A stretch of 64,000 nt of DNA, from NCBI GenBank assembly GCA_936432065.2, contig OW386290.2:130060677-130124676 (forward strand), given 5' to 3'. The DNA is from Rutpela maculata. Its lineage: Eukaryota; Arthropoda; Insecta; Coleoptera; Cerambycidae. Shown here piece by piece: positions 1-11,737 of this stretch. Position 1 is the first letter of the stretch. Every line of letters starts with the position of its first letter. Position numbers and translations under genes: made by a program. A model generated the notes under the pieces. The model searched no databases and was not told the origin of the DNA. It saw only the letters and a program-made list of their open reading frames with translations.

Positions 1-175
1 CAGTGGTCCGAAACGTATGAATCTCTCTATACGAATCTATTCTTGATACGGATTCGTTTGATACGAATCATTAAAAAGAGTTGAATCGCCCATCTCTATT
101 AGGGGCCCCAAAACTGGTAAATCGAGGGCCCACCGGGAAATTTCCCGGTTTCCCGGTGGTACAATCCGACGCTGA

Positions 176-555
176 GTATAGAACAAATTAGGATCTACTT
201 ATAGCCAGAAAAACATTCGGCTGCTATAAAGGCAAAACCACCTGCGGTATCAAAATATACGGAAAAAGATTGAAAATCTTATTGATGGGTCTAGACGAAT
301 TTCACGTAGCCACCACAAATTGCGGAAACTGAGGATCCTCTTTGCCAGATGAGCTTATGTATGAGAAATCCCCCATCAATAACCAAATCAAATTTTGGTG
401 TACGTACGTTTGTGGCGGCGATCGGGTGCATTTTTTAGAATTCTTAACATTCAAAATGTTATTATTTTCAGCATATTTTGGTACCGCAGGTAGGTTTGCC
501 TTTGTAGCAGCCGAATGTTTTTCTGGCCATAAGTAGATTCTAATTTATTCTATAC
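176..555. repeat. Foldback/MITE-like inverted repeat
   Basis: Two arms of about 85 bases, 176-260 and 471-555, are reverse complements at roughly 90% identity by eye; both contain the block GCCAGAAAAACATTCGGCTG. The spacer of about 210 bases contains no recognisable gene. A small open frame across 342-536 is largely the right arm and its flank and I do not treat it as coding. The outer ends read GTATAGAA. No clear target-site duplication is visible (CTGA on the left, TTGA on the right). Confidence 0.75.
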
Positions 556-1633
556 TTGAGTAAAATTTGATTCAAATCGGAATCAAAATAAAAAAAGTTA
601 TAAGGGTATCTTCATTTTAAGTTAGTAAGTACGTTGAGGGTTGTAAAATAAAGATTGTTTTGTGACTGTGATTTATTAGCAGACCGCGGTAAACCGCTCT
701 GATAGAAATATTCAAGGTAGACAATTGATTTTTTTTATTAATTATCGATTTTCGCTGGCGAATATCTCGTAAACCATAATACATAGGAAGAAAATGAATA
801 TAGACATTCTTATAGGAAATTTAATTATGTTTAATTTTGCATAGATTACTTTTTTCCAAGCGAAGAATCGAAAAAAGGAACCTTTCTACATCCCCTCTCC
901 CCCTGAAGCGGCGGAGCTAGGGGCGGGGACTTTTAGTATGTTTACCTCCTAACTACCCCCAACACATTCCTGAAGAGGAAATTTCTCTCCTCCTCAATGT
1001 TCTCTACAATCCTCTTTTGGGCATTCATTGATTGGACTAAATACCTTTTCAAATATTAAATATCTAAACTTGTGAGAGCAAGGGTCCGGATCATAAAGAA
1101 ACTGAAAATTATATCTTTTACTATAATAATAACCCACAAAGAAAAAAATATCAGTACATATGAGAATGTTCCTAAATTTTACATATTTTTTTACCTCTAG
1201 ATACTATTCTAGAGTTGTTTAATTACTTTTTTAATGTGTGCAACAGAAAATAATCGATAAATTACAAATCTCATTGTTTGTCGTTTAGGAATAATCTTAA
1301 TTTCATTGATCGTTTGACAATTGTGCATTATCACGTCTTATCCACTACGTATTCATGTTGAATAAGCCCCGAAGTTTCCATAACAACATAAATGAACAAC
1401 AGAGCGTAATTCAACAAATGTGTATCGTTTAATTCACCAGGGAGACATATCGGGCCATGCAAACATTGCATTCAAATGCAATAATTATTTTATGACGACA
1501 GAAGCGACAGCACGTCCTGGTTTTGATTGCATTGTATTTCAAATTTAGTTTGTCTATAATCAACATACGAAATAAATAGAGATTTCTGCTATTTTAAAAT
1601 TTATATTATTATACATTGTTATATTATAACAAT
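556..1633. other. AT-rich spacer, nothing recognised
   Basis: Low-complexity AT-rich sequence with no open frame of note, no RNA gene signature and no clear repeat structure that I can see. Confidence 0.5.
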
Positions 1634-1856
1634 ACTAGCTGACCCAGCAAACGTTGTTTTGTCATATAAATTATAAATTTTTGTCCAAAAAATAAAAATA
1701 AAATTTCTGGATAGGGCCACCCTTATCACCTAGGGGTATAAAAAATATCCTACGACCTATTCTCAGACCTACCAAATATACACCAAAAATTTCATAAAAA
1801 TCGGCCGGAGGAGTTCGATAACAAACAGTGTGACACGAGATTTTTATATATTAGAT
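1634..1856 (+). repeat. Retroposon tail-like interspersed repeat
   Basis: Begins ACTAGCTGACCCAGCAAACG and runs through a block with TTTCATAAAAATCGGCCGG and AGGAGTTCGATAAC. This wording is familiar from widely dispersed non-coding retroposon tails in insect genomes (recall from established repeats, not checked here). There is no reading frame. The family name and true limits are not known to me. Confidence 0.45.
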
Positions 1857-2323
1857 TTTAAAGTAAAATATCAAGTACTGAAAAGAGGAAAGTGCAACAA
1901 AAATTAATATTTAGGCAACAAAGGCGAAGGCTGTCAAGGGCGGTTTTTGCCACAATGGAAAATTATTTCAATTCGGCGCGTAGCGCTGCGACTTAACCAT
2001 GGGACAGGAGCACCATTAGAGGGCCATTAGAAAAATTATGTAGGAAGGTAAACTTCGAATTTTAGCAAAATTATGGAAAACACCAATTAGCTCAGAAATC
2101 TTTATGCGGATATATCCGTAGAGGTAGAGAGCGGAGCCGCCGTATAACTTATATATTGCCGTAAAACGCCTTTCAAATGGTGAGTCCTTGTGAATGATAT
2201 AATCACTAATAGGAACTATAAAGCTAGCCACGAGTAAATCAAAATTTTTAATTAGAAAATAATTACATTCAGTCCAAGTCAAATTGCACTCATACTCTTT
2301 AATTGTGAATCTTTTTGTGCCGT
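1857..2323. other. Spacer with one unrecognised open frame
   Basis: A 127-codon open frame runs on the minus strand from 2399 to 2016. Its N-terminal third lies inside the tandem repeat that starts at 2324, and I see no domain, signal peptide or family resemblance, so it is probably not a gene. The rest of the stretch holds nothing I can name. Confidence 0.4.
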
Positions 2324-3485
2324 GCCAATTGCTACTCCATTGTATGGTTGTTGAGATAAACATTCCCTGAAGGAGGCGCCCGCCCTTACCATGTTCCAAA
2401 TTCTTACATTATTAGATAAGCTCTATGCCTACATGTTTCTGTACACTTTGAATTTATGCATTTTACTTGAATTTTTGCATTTTCTCGATTGAATGATTAA
2501 CCTCTGGGAAATTTTTGTGCGTTAGGTCGACAACTGCCACGCCAATTGCTACTCCATTGTATGGTTGTTGAGGTAAATATCCTTTAAAGGAGGCGTCCGC
2601 CCTTACCATGTTTAGTAGGCAGATTCTTACATTATTAGATAAGGTCTATGCCTACATTTTTCTGTACAATTTAAATGTATACAATAAATATTATTACTTA
2701 AATTCTGGCATTTTCTCGATTGAATGATTAACTTTAATCTCTGGGAAATTTTTGTGCATTAGGTCGACAACTGAATTTATAGGATCCTCATAAAGCCTTC
2801 AAATGCTTTATTTCCGACATCGATTTAATCACAGAAACTGAGGGATTGAAGGATCGATTGCTACTATTACTTTCCATTGTATGGTTGTTGAGATAAACAT
2901 CCTCTGAAGGAGGCGTCCACCCTTACCATGTTTAGTAGGCAGATTCTTACATTAGTAGATAAGCTCTATGCTTACATTTTCTGTACACTTTAAATTTATA
3001 TAATAAAATTACTTGAATTCTTGCACTTTCTTGACTGAATGATTAACTTTAACCTCTGGGAAATTTTTGTGCGTTAGTCGACAACTGAATGTATAGGATC
3101 CTCATAAAGCCTTCAAATGCATTATTTAGGACATCGATTAAATCACAGAAACTGAAGGAACGTTGCTACTGTTACTCTCCATTGTATGGTTGTAGAGATA
3201 AACATCCGCTGAAGGAGGCGTCCGCCCTTACCATGTTTAGTAGGCAGATTGTTATATTATTAGATAGGCTCTATGCCTACATCTTTCTGTACACTTTAAA
3301 TTCATACAATAAATGATATTACTTGAATTCTTGCATTTTCTTGATTGAATGATTAACTTTAACCCCAGAGAAATGTTTGTGTGTTAGGTCGACAACTGAA
3401 TGCATAGGATTCTCTAAGGTCTTCAAATGCGTTATTCAGGACATCGATTAAACCAGAGAAATTGAAGGAAGGAATTCTAAAAAAG
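2324..3485. repeat. Degenerate tandem repeat, ~300-bp unit
   Basis: The anchor CCATTGTATGGTTGT recurs near 2337, 2554, 2874 and 3179, giving spacings of about 217, 320 and 305. Each unit carries GGAGGCG, CTTACCATG, a block ATTAGATAAGCTCTATGC, a TGATTAAC block and GTCGACAACTG. The first unit lacks about 100 bases in its second half, and a last partial unit ends near 3485. The copies differ by scattered substitutions, so the array is not recent. No reading frame persists through the units. Confidence 0.8.
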
Positions 3486-3589
3486 TGATTTGAACCAAAA
3501 GAAGTGATTAGAGATAAGACAAGTGCATCGTAAGAAGGCGGATATATTGAAGAGAGCAGTAAGCAATCAACGGTAGGTATGAACTTATA

Positions 3590-4725
3590 TCTTTGTCGTC
3601 TATTACAGGTTAGGTTAGGTTGATATGTGAGTGGGCTAGTAACAGACTCTCCACTGCGACCATCTGGTCTGTTGTGGCTCACTCCTAATTATATTTAACC
3701 CAGTAGATTCAGCTTTTTAATAAAACCGACTACCTTATTGGGTGAGAGGTTGTCCAGGTCCTCTCTCAGCAGTTGCCCTTTGCCAAAAAGTGAGAACCTG
3801 GTTCTTTCTGCAGCAGGACAGGTACATAGAACGTGCGCTGTCATTTCATCCTCCTCCAAACACAGTCAGTATTCAGCATTGTCAACTATACCGAGCCTGT
3901 GTAGGTGGTGATTTAGTCTGCAGTGCCCAGTGTATAGGCCAACTAGAGTTCTTAAGTTTTAATTTTTTAGTTCTTGATTTCAGAGCCAGTACTGGAGGAT
4001 TTTCCTCTCAGTCCAGGCCAAGATGGTTGTTTTCGCGGTGCTTGCTGATATGCCAAGCACTGGTTCTGGTCCGATAAATTTTGATACCGCACCTTCCCTG
4101 GCTAAGGAATCGGCTATTTCGTTGCCCTCCATGCAGAGTGACCCGGTATCCAGACCAGAGTTAATTTGTTGTATCTGTCCAATCGGGTTGGCGGTTTCAG
4201 ATCAATTTAGAATTGCAGCGATGTGAGCCCAGAGCTTTGAGAGCTGCTTGGCTGTCTGAAGTTCAAGCCTCCTTGTACATAGTTTAATGGCACGAATTTC
4301 TGTCTGAAAGACAGTCACATTGTTACCCAGGCTCGAAGTAATTCTTATCTTTGGGTTGCGACTGTAAGTTCCAGCTCCAACTCCTTCAGGGGTTTTGAGC
4401 CGTCTGTAAATCAACAGATGTCTGTTCTTTGTAGGTCGGTTTTGTTCCGATCCCATTCGTTTCTTCCAGGAAACAGGATGATAAAAAGCAGTTCATAATT
4501 GGTCACGGTAGGCATTATAATTCTATTTTCAACAAGCATAGCTTGAATCCTGCCAGTTATAGTCAGCTCAACCCCTCTAGCAGTTCGTCGCTGTATATAG
4601 GGAGTTGGGCATTGCATTGTTAAATGCTCCTTCAATGTCTAGGAATGCCGCCACCGCAATCTCTTTTTCCTCAAGAGATCAGGTGATTTTTCCAGACAGG
4701 ACACCTGTCCTAGATCGTCTCTTAG
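3590..4725 (-). pseudogene. Decayed LINE 3' end: RT scrap, RNase H, C-terminal zinc motif
   Basis: Read on the minus strand, the fragment starts with a reverse-transcriptase scrap (AAFLDIEGAFNNA, motif A of R1/LOA/I-type LINEs, near 4650-4610). After an apparent deletion it enters an RNase H domain: DGSKTPEGVGAG near 4410-4370, an acidic EIRAI near 4300, and GNEIADSLA near 4120. The C-terminal region TGHCRLNHHLHRLGI followed by C-x2-C/H/C (near 3950-3800) is typical of the end of such ORF2 proteins. Several stop codons and frame breaks make it non-functional. The 3' end lies near 3600, where the strand reads (CCTAA)2-like sequence. The assignment to the R1/LOA/I group rests on the RNase H and the tail motif; the exact clade is uncertain. 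Confidence 0.8.
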
Positions 4726-4924
4726 AACTTGACTGAACCCCACTGAGAGTAGAAATTAGCCATTAGTCAAGACTTGGTGTAGACAGATACGAACAACTAA
4801 ACTGGTGAGTCCAAAGTATTATGTAACATATAAAAAAATATAATTGTTAAATGCATAATGCAAGGATTATACGATATTCGTGGATAAAGACATTATACTA
4901 ATAATTATAATACTACTAATAGAT

Positions 4925-5960
4925 AATACTACACAGACTTCTTCAAGGTCTTTGATCGACTAGATCAATCTTATTAAGTCGATTAGATCAATATGGTATG
5001 TCTGCAAATATTTTAAACCCTTTTTAGTCTTACCTTGAAAATAGGACACAATGCATGCAGTTTCATATAAATCTAGAAATATAGAGGTCTTATCAGGAGT
5101 CCCGCAGGGCTCAATACTAGGACCTTTCTTGTTCAATATATTTTACTTACTCTTCAAATATCTATTTTCTGATGTATGCGGACGACATGAAATTTTGTAC
5201 CAAAATTAAGTCATATGACGATTGTGTCAGACTACAGGTCACATTGGAACATGTTAATAATTAGTGTATTGCAAATAACTTATTTCTGAACATCAGCACC
5301 AACAAATGTAACGTGATGTCATTCAGCAGACAATTAAATCCTCTAGTCTTTGCTTGACAGATAAATAATGAATGCCTAGCTTGTCCTAGTTTTAAAAAAG
5401 ATCTTGGGATAGTTTTAGATAATAAATTGACCTGTAATACAAAAGCCGCAATAGAAATCTTGGATCTATAATAGGAAATAGCAAAGACTTTGCTCATCCT
5501 AGAAACGCGATCCACTTGTTTGATGCCTTTCTTAGGTCACGCCTTGAGTATTTCTCCATAGTATGGTGGCCATTATACACAGTATTCATAAATAGTTTAG
5601 AGAACATTCAACGTTTTTTAAAGTTTATGTACTTTAAAGCAAATGGAGTGTACCCGGACATTGATTTTCTCCATGATTTACTTTTAAACATATATGGTTT
5701 TGTGTCGTTGAAGGAAAGAAGATCCATGCACTCTATTATTTTTCTGCATAAGATCATCAAACACAAATTTTACACTCCTTAAATTTCAATGTACACCAAG
5801 GTTGTCATCGCGAATTCCAGAGACTTTTCATTTAAGCATTTCTCGCACAAACATTACCAATATTTCAAGCTTGCTCTAATTATTTGAAGGTCAAATGCAC
5901 TATTGATATATTCAACTGTAGGATAAAAGAAATTAAGGACAAATTTTTAAAACATTACAT
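4925..5960 (+). pseudogene. Decayed LINE reverse-transcriptase fragment
   Basis: Frames on the plus strand give motif A (a form of FSKAFDRLD) near 4935, motif B (SGVPQGSILGPFLFNIF) near 5095-5145, and motif C with an intact YADD box (MYADDMKFC) near 5175. The C-terminal part (5516-5782) contains SRLEYFSIVWWP and KERRSMHSIIFLHKII. That wording matches the C-terminal part of the LINE at 61-63 kb, so both probably belong to related families. There are many stops and frameshifts; both 5' and 3' ends are missing. A foldback repeat lies at its 3' border (5962). Confidence 0.8.
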
Positions 5961-5961
5961 G

Positions 5962-6141
5962 TACTAGTCAACCATCTTTGGATGGCAAGTAGCCGTCATT
6001 CTTGGACAGAGACAAATAAGCTTCTTAACCTAGCTAGCTAGACATCTAGCTTAAAAAAGCTTATTTTGTCTCTGTCCAACAGTGACGATATTTCTTCTCT
6101 CTCTGCGCGGCTACTTGTCATCCCAGGATGGTTGACTAGTA
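5962..6141. repeat. Short foldback repeat
   Basis: Outer ends TACTAGTCAACCATC and its inverse at 6141 define a palindrome of about 180 bases. The arms include GACAAGTAGCCG-like and GGACAGAGACAAA-like blocks and AAGCTT. One arm carries about 25 extra bases (CT/GA-rich). There is no coding content. It sits exactly between two LINE remnants. Confidence 0.8.
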
Positions 6142-6239
6142 ACTTAAAATAAGAATATACATATATGCATGTTAGGTGAGTTTCGACTCGAGCAAAATAT
6201 AAGATTTTTTTTTACTGCACTATATTTAATGTCTGGGAT

Positions 6240-6490
6240 CAATACCCGAATTTATGCAATAACTACCTTGGCTTATTAATTACATAATTTGTGTGAATAT
6301 CCTGTCTTAAGTAACTGTCTATATAAATTCCCAATAATTGAACATTTTGTGCGCTTTGTATATACATTTTGTTGTCCAACTCTATATTTAATCTGTTATA
6401 ATTCGATAAATTGCTACCATATGACGTGAAAGGAACATAGTAAGGTTTTGCATAATTTAATGTCAATAATTTGTTGTAATAAATTATATG
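6240..6490 (-). pseudogene. LINE ORF2 fragment (thumb region)
   Basis: The minus-strand frame 6466-6263 reads LNYAKPYYVPFTSY and QNVQLLGIYIDSYLRQDIH. This is the pattern after the YADD motif of LINE reverse transcriptases (K-x-x-x-x-x-F, then YLGIYID...L.W..HI). Only about 70 codons remain. It is a third LINE lineage, distinct in sequence from its neighbours, and it is cut off by the tail of the CR1-like element that starts at about 6530. Confidence 0.6.
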
Positions 6491-7110
6491 TTTTAAATCG
6501 CGTTCATCTTTTCCCCCAAGACTCCTCCAGTTATTATAATAATAATAATAATAAAAGGTCTTTATTCAGAGAAAAAAAATACATTTCATTTCCCTAAAAT
6601 GGCGGAGTCTAGCTTAAGCTATTCAACTCAACCTAAGCACCTTAAAATTAGATAAAAAAAGATATATATTGACATTGAACTTATATTGTCACATATTCTG
6701 TTAAAAGAAATAGTGTATAAAAAAATCAACATAATATATAAAATGGCCAACACAGTGTAATAAAAATAGACAAACATTATAAAGTAACAAAAAACAAATA
6801 AACAAATAACTAAATAAACCCAGAACACTAGTGGGTCTATGAACATAAGTAAAATAAATATGTATGATAAATTTTTGTCACTGTAGTGAGCAAATATATG
6901 ATTTGACATGGTTACGAAATTTGTTTACGGAAAAAGATTTGAATTGAAGTGGAAGGCTATTATAAAGCATTACCGAGTTATAGGAAAATGAACGACGAAA
7001 TAGCGATAATCTATATTTTGGAATCTCAAGATTAGTTGGAGATCGTAAATTCATATTATGAATGTCATATCTAAAACAAAGTTTTTCCCGGAGGTATCGG
7101 GGTAGCGAAG

Positions 7111-9491
7111 TTAGCAGAAGTTTATGAACAAATACACTTGATGATATTTAAATAAATTTTCGATTTTGAGCCAACCCAGTTCGTTTATTTTTTGAGAAAC
7201 ATGATCATACTTTCTTAACCTAAATACAAATCTACAGCAAGCATGAATATGTTGAAGACGGTTTTTTGTTAAATTATCTAAACACGGAAAATAAACTATA
7301 TTACAATAATGCAATATTGGAAGCACTAGTGTTTCACACAGTTTTTTCTCATCTTAAAATTTAAAACACTTATATTTGTATACAGCAGCTTCAATGCAAC
7401 ATAGCATTTTTTTACTAAAAGAGATACATGTTCGGTAAAACGTAAATTATTATCGAATATTAAACCTAAATTTTTTATTTTCTTTACAACCTTTAAAGGG
7501 GTATTGTTTATAAGTAAGTGCACATTGGATGTAATTAAGTTTTCTAAATTCTTTGGTGAGAAAAACATTACAGCGCATTTATCTGAGTTAAGTTTGAGGT
7601 TATTGTTTTTTGAGTACTCCGAAATAGCTTTTAGATCAGCATTTAGTTCCGTAGAAACAACGTCAATATCAGTTGAAGAGAAAGAGTATGACAGCTGCGT
7701 GTCGTGTGCGTATAACAATACTTTTGAGTATTTAACATGACTGAGAATGTCGGCAGTGTAAATTAAAAATAGGATCGGGCCCAGAACGGAGCCCTGCGGA
7801 ACACCGGATGTGATAGAAGACACATTTGAACTTTTTTCTTCCAAAAGAACTACTTGATTTCGGTTATATAAATAAGATTTAAAGAAATTCACAGAAATAG
7901 TGTCAAAGCCATAATACGTAAGTTTGGCACAAAGCAAATCATGATCTAACGTGTCGAATGCCTAAATTTGTGTTTGGGTGAATTTCTCAAGCACTTTCGA
8001 CAAAGTTGGGATAATCGTGATTGGCCTCAGATCAAAGTATTGTCGGGGATTTTCTATCTTAGGTAATGGTCTAATTAATGACAATTTCCACTGTTCTGGA
8101 AAATACCCAGCTTCCAATAAAATGTGTTTGGTAATAATTGGAGAACAGAGCTTTAACATTATAGCATTTATCCCATCACAGCCACTGGCATTTGAGGTTA
8201 GGTTAGAAATAATCGTGGTGATTTCAGCTATAGTGGCTAGATTAAATGTAAATGAAAGGGCTTCATTATACCTATTATTTTCAAACTTGTTTACTGACTC
8301 GGGACAATTATTTCTTGGGGTAAACACAGAAGAAAAATAATTATTTATTTCATCACAGTTATTTAGATTCGGAGGAATCTCAATTTTATTAGTTACTTTA
8401 ATATTAGTATTTTTTAAGGCTGTCCAAAATTCCTTACTTGCCGTATTTTCAAAGCTAGCCAAATAAGCGGCTTTTTCACGTCTAATAGCACTAACTGTCA
8501 TATTTCTCAATTGTCTGTAATGCAACCAATCATTTATATTTTTGGACCTTATATATGCAGAATGGGCTTTATTTCTGTCTTTCATTAGCTGCTTTATACC
8601 TAGAGTTATCCAAGGAGCACGGCACTTAGTTATGCGTGATGTAATATAGGGTGCATGTTTGTCAAATAGAAAAATGATGTTCTGTTAAGAAAAATATTTT
8701 TTCTTCGATAGTATTTAGGTAATAGATTTGGTCCCAATAAATGTTTTGTAAGTCCGCAGAGAAGTCATTTTGTGAAAAATCTTTGAAATTTCTACATGTT
8801 ATTAATTTGGGTTTGGTACGGGGCAACTCTACATTTATATTACAATAAACCATTCGATGATCAGAGATGAGATCAGAATTTATCGTATCTACGTTTAAGA
8901 CCCAGTCGGGATTGTTACAAAAATTACGTCTATAAGTGTTTGAGATAAGTTTGTAATACGTGTGGGTTCATTTACTATTTGAATAAAATCATAAGATGAC
9001 ATACACTGCGCAAAACAATTTTCATACAACTGATCAATATTTATGTTTCTTAGAAAAAATATATTGTCATATTGAGGTGTGATAAAAGATAACAAATTAT
9101 CCACATGTTCTGTTGCCAATTTTGCATCATTTGAAGGCGATCTATAAATTGCACAAATAAGTAAATGAAGTTTACTTATTTTTACATCCAAGAATAAGTA
9201 TTCTAAGCCATCTATTGAAACGAAATCTGTAAAAACTTCCTTACAAATCAAGTCAACTCGTGCATAAATACCAACTCCGCCACCCCTACTTTCGCGGTTT
9301 TTATAATAAAATTTAAAATTTGGAATATGAACAATATCTGTCGTTAAATTATTATTAAGCCATGTCTCGGTAATACACATAATATCAAATTCATGTTCAA
9401 TAACTAAATCGCTAAAATGATTAAATCCTGTAAACAAAGATCTAACATTTAAGTGACCAATTTTCAATTTTTTTTGTGTGCTAACAACCAT
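7111..9491 (-). pseudogene. LINE ORF2: apurinic-type endonuclease and reverse transcriptase, broken
   Basis: The N-terminal piece (9491-8895) is an endonuclease of the exonuclease III-like type: GHLNVRSL, DIMCITETWL, GGGVGIYAR, ICAIYRSPS. In the segment that should read GDFN the sequence reads RNIN, so the catalytic D is lost. After a frame break come 8853-8662 and the RT (8585-7962: LRPITIIPTLSKVLEKF; 7937-7326: GVPQGSVLGPILFLIY). The catalytic motif C reads YAHDT instead of the usual FADD/YADD. The C-terminal piece (7326-7111) has LPILHYCNIVYFP and RLQHIHACCRFVFRLR. At least four frame breaks plus two active-site losses make it dead. A full ORF2 would be about 900-1000 residues, so most of the length is present. 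Confidence 0.85.
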
Positions 9492-10690
9492 AATTGATTT
9501 TTGATTTCAATTGAGCCAATTTATGTTTATAGAACTCGCATACTGGGTTGCTTGCGGAATGATCCGTAGGCAAATTAGTTTTGAATTTGATATTAAAATT
9601 TTTACAATTTACACACGATAAAGAGTCTGAAACACAATCTTTTTGCTCATGAGCACCTGAACACTTAGGGCAGATAACCACGTCATTTCGACAATCTTTC
9701 TTATAATGACCATATTTACGACACTTAAAACATGGGGGTAGATTGAAATGTTCTGCGATATTACATTTTTTCCATCCGACGTAGAGAAAACCTCTTTTTA
9801 TTATTTGACTAAATAATGCTGGAGTCACTTCAAGAACAATATTAAAGGCCGATTTAGATGTTAAATTAGTAACAATTTTTATTTCATCCAAAGATGGGTT
9901 TAAGTTATTACCCTTGATAATCAGGTTAAGTAATTCCTTATTTTCTACACAATCTTTTTGTACACCATATACAATGATACGAGGGTTAATTTTTTTTGCT
10001 TGACAGATATTATATACAGAACCCATTTTCTTGCTTAAATTATCCTTCAATGCATTTAGTGATTCTTGATTTTCGCAGCTAATAAGAAGACCATCTTTTA
10101 TTAACCTCGTATTGTTTATATTTATATTAAGAGCACCCGGTATAATATTAGATTTAACATCTTTCTCCACTTGTGCATTTGATATGGCCTTATCTGTAGA
10201 TCTTACTAATAAAATAGATGAATTGGAAAAACTATTGATACCATTTTTTCTGTTTAAAACACTGCTATAAGAAGTTGACCCAGTTTTTTCGTCTTCGGAC
10301 ACTGAAGAAATAAAGTTTGTACTTACAGTTTTTTGTTCGAGATCATTTATTCTCGTTTTTTGTAGCATAACTGTGTATTCTAATTCACTTAGTAATTTAT
10401 TTAATAAAACGTTTTCCCTCATTAGGCAATCGTTTTCCTTCTGCATAACCACGATATCAGAATTGACACAATCACTACTGCAGGCCCCATTAGCTTTAAG
10501 GACTTCAATACAGCTTCTACAATGCCAGTTTTTCTTTTCCACATAAAATATTTTTATTATAGCATGAAAGCATTTTTGATGAATCACCACATTGCATTTA
10601 GGAGAATTACATTTTATAGCATTTTTTAACGATCGTCTTTCAATAATTTCACAGCAAATTTTGCACTTTTTATCACTTTTGTCGCAGGAC
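9481..10690 (-). pseudogene. LINE ORF1 protein: PHD-like finger plus CCHC zinc knuckles
   Basis: RNA-binding ORF1 protein of the CR1-like element. The open frame extends upstream of the first start-like codon at 10590. The added residues give the first half of a PHD finger (C-K-I-C...C-N-S-P-K-C), completed downstream by H-Q-K-C-F-H and C-R-S-C (about 10680-10500). Then follow a coiled, asparagine/lysine-rich middle, a region with the look of an RNA-recognition fold, and knuckles near the C-terminus: C-F-K-C-R-K-Y-G-H-Y-K-K-D-C (CX2CX4HX4C) and C-P-K-C-S-G-A-H-E-Q-K-D-C, then C-V-N-C. The frame from 10690 to 9481 has no stop, unusually clean compared with ORF2. The start methionine is lost with the 5' end, hence pseudogene. 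Confidence 0.8.
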
Positions 10691-10960
10691 TCGGACCGGT
10701 CGGCATCTCGCCGTCAATTATCAATATAGATGATGGCAGTGTCGCCTGCAAAACTTATTATACCTCACATGATGTATGAAATAAACCGTTCAAGAATACA
10801 TTAAAAAGAATCGACCCCAAAACGGTTCCTTGGGGTACTATATTCTATACGGATTTTTAAATTACTAAATTTCCTGCCAATAGTAACACATTGTTGCCTA
10901 TTTGATAAATGGCCACTTAATAGCGTGAAATACTCCTGAAACATAAGCTTTCTACCTACA
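10690..10960 (-). pseudogene. Second LINE RT remnant abutting the CR1-like element
   Basis: On the minus strand I read LLSGHLSNRQQCVTIGR (about 10930-10875), then, after a frame change, VPQGTVLGSILFNVF (RT motif B, about 10845-10800), and AGDTAIIYID (motif C, with G in place of the first catalytic D, about 10750-10720). It is a different family from the neighbouring element (TVLGSILF against SVLGPILF). Only about 90 codons survive. It lies directly upstream of ORF1 of the CR1-like element in the same orientation, so it is either the insertion site or a chance neighbour. Confidence 0.7.
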
Positions 10961-11737
10961 TCGGAAAGTCGTTGGATGAAACTGATAAGACTGACTAATG
11001 TTTACATCACCCGCTAACGACTTTTATGGGTATTGCAAAAACTCATGTGTTCTTGGTAGTATACATTAGAAACAGATTTATTTACAAAGAGATAACTGTC
11101 AGTCTTCAAGCATCAATCCGGTAGCTGCGGACGTTTTTTGCATACCAAAGCTTTTAGCCACCAATTATAACACCCGTCGCGCGCCGTTCTTTACAATGTT
11201 TGATCTACACAATGTGTTTCCATTCTCCCCTCACGGAATAGGGCTTACCAATTTCAGCGAACGATATTGCGAAAACATATAAATAATTTGTCGATGTTTT
11301 ATTAACACAGCTAGGGGTTGGAGGATTTTCCATTTTCCAGTGTCAAAGAGATACATTTGGATAAATTATATACAGATGTTGCAGATGGGTTCAGGTATTG
11401 ATTGTGTCCTCCGATTTTATATTTCGCTATTTCCGGTAAAATAATCATTGCAGTGTTGGCAAAAGGCGCTTCCACTGCCAACGTTCCGCCGGTCACGATT
11501 TCAAATTAATTATCGTAAAATATTGTGACGATTAATAAAAATTGCACCAGAGCAGAGGTTGGATAGTACGTTTTGTCCGTGCAAAATTCAATTATACATG
11601 TCGATAAAAAATTTAATTTGAATTTTCAATATGTCGAATTTGAAATACCTACACTATTAACATAAAGGAATTGACGTTTTGATAGGTAAAATATTTATTG
11701 AGCATCATAAATACGTAACTAATTAATATTTATTTAT
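10961..11737. other. Spacer, nothing recognised
   Basis: Mixed-composition sequence with no supported gene. A 61-codon minus-strand open frame (11496-11311) has no recognisable features. Immediately after it the inverted repeat unit begins. Confidence 0.4.

Larger units (their letters stand above)
6530..10700 (-). mobile_element. CR1-like non-LTR retrotransposon, decayed
   Basis: Minus-strand LINE with ORF1 (about 10690-9481), ORF2 (9491-7111, broken) and a 3' UTR of about 570 bases. The 3' end carries AATAAAGACC followed by a TTA/ATT microsatellite (plus-strand AATAATAATAATAA at 6536-6553); such short tandem tails are usual for CR1-type elements. ORF1 and ORF2 overlap slightly at 9481-9491. 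The 5' end appears truncated: the ORF1 frame opens without a start codon near 10710 and abuts another LINE remnant. Inactive, as shown by ORF2 breaks and a mutated catalytic box. The PHD-type ORF1 argues for CR1-like rather than R1 or I. Confidence 0.85.

Noticed and set aside
2016..2399. 127-codon open frame on the minus strand as a gene
   Set aside because: Partly inside a degenerate tandem repeat, no domain or family pattern, and other copies of the repeat do not keep the frame.
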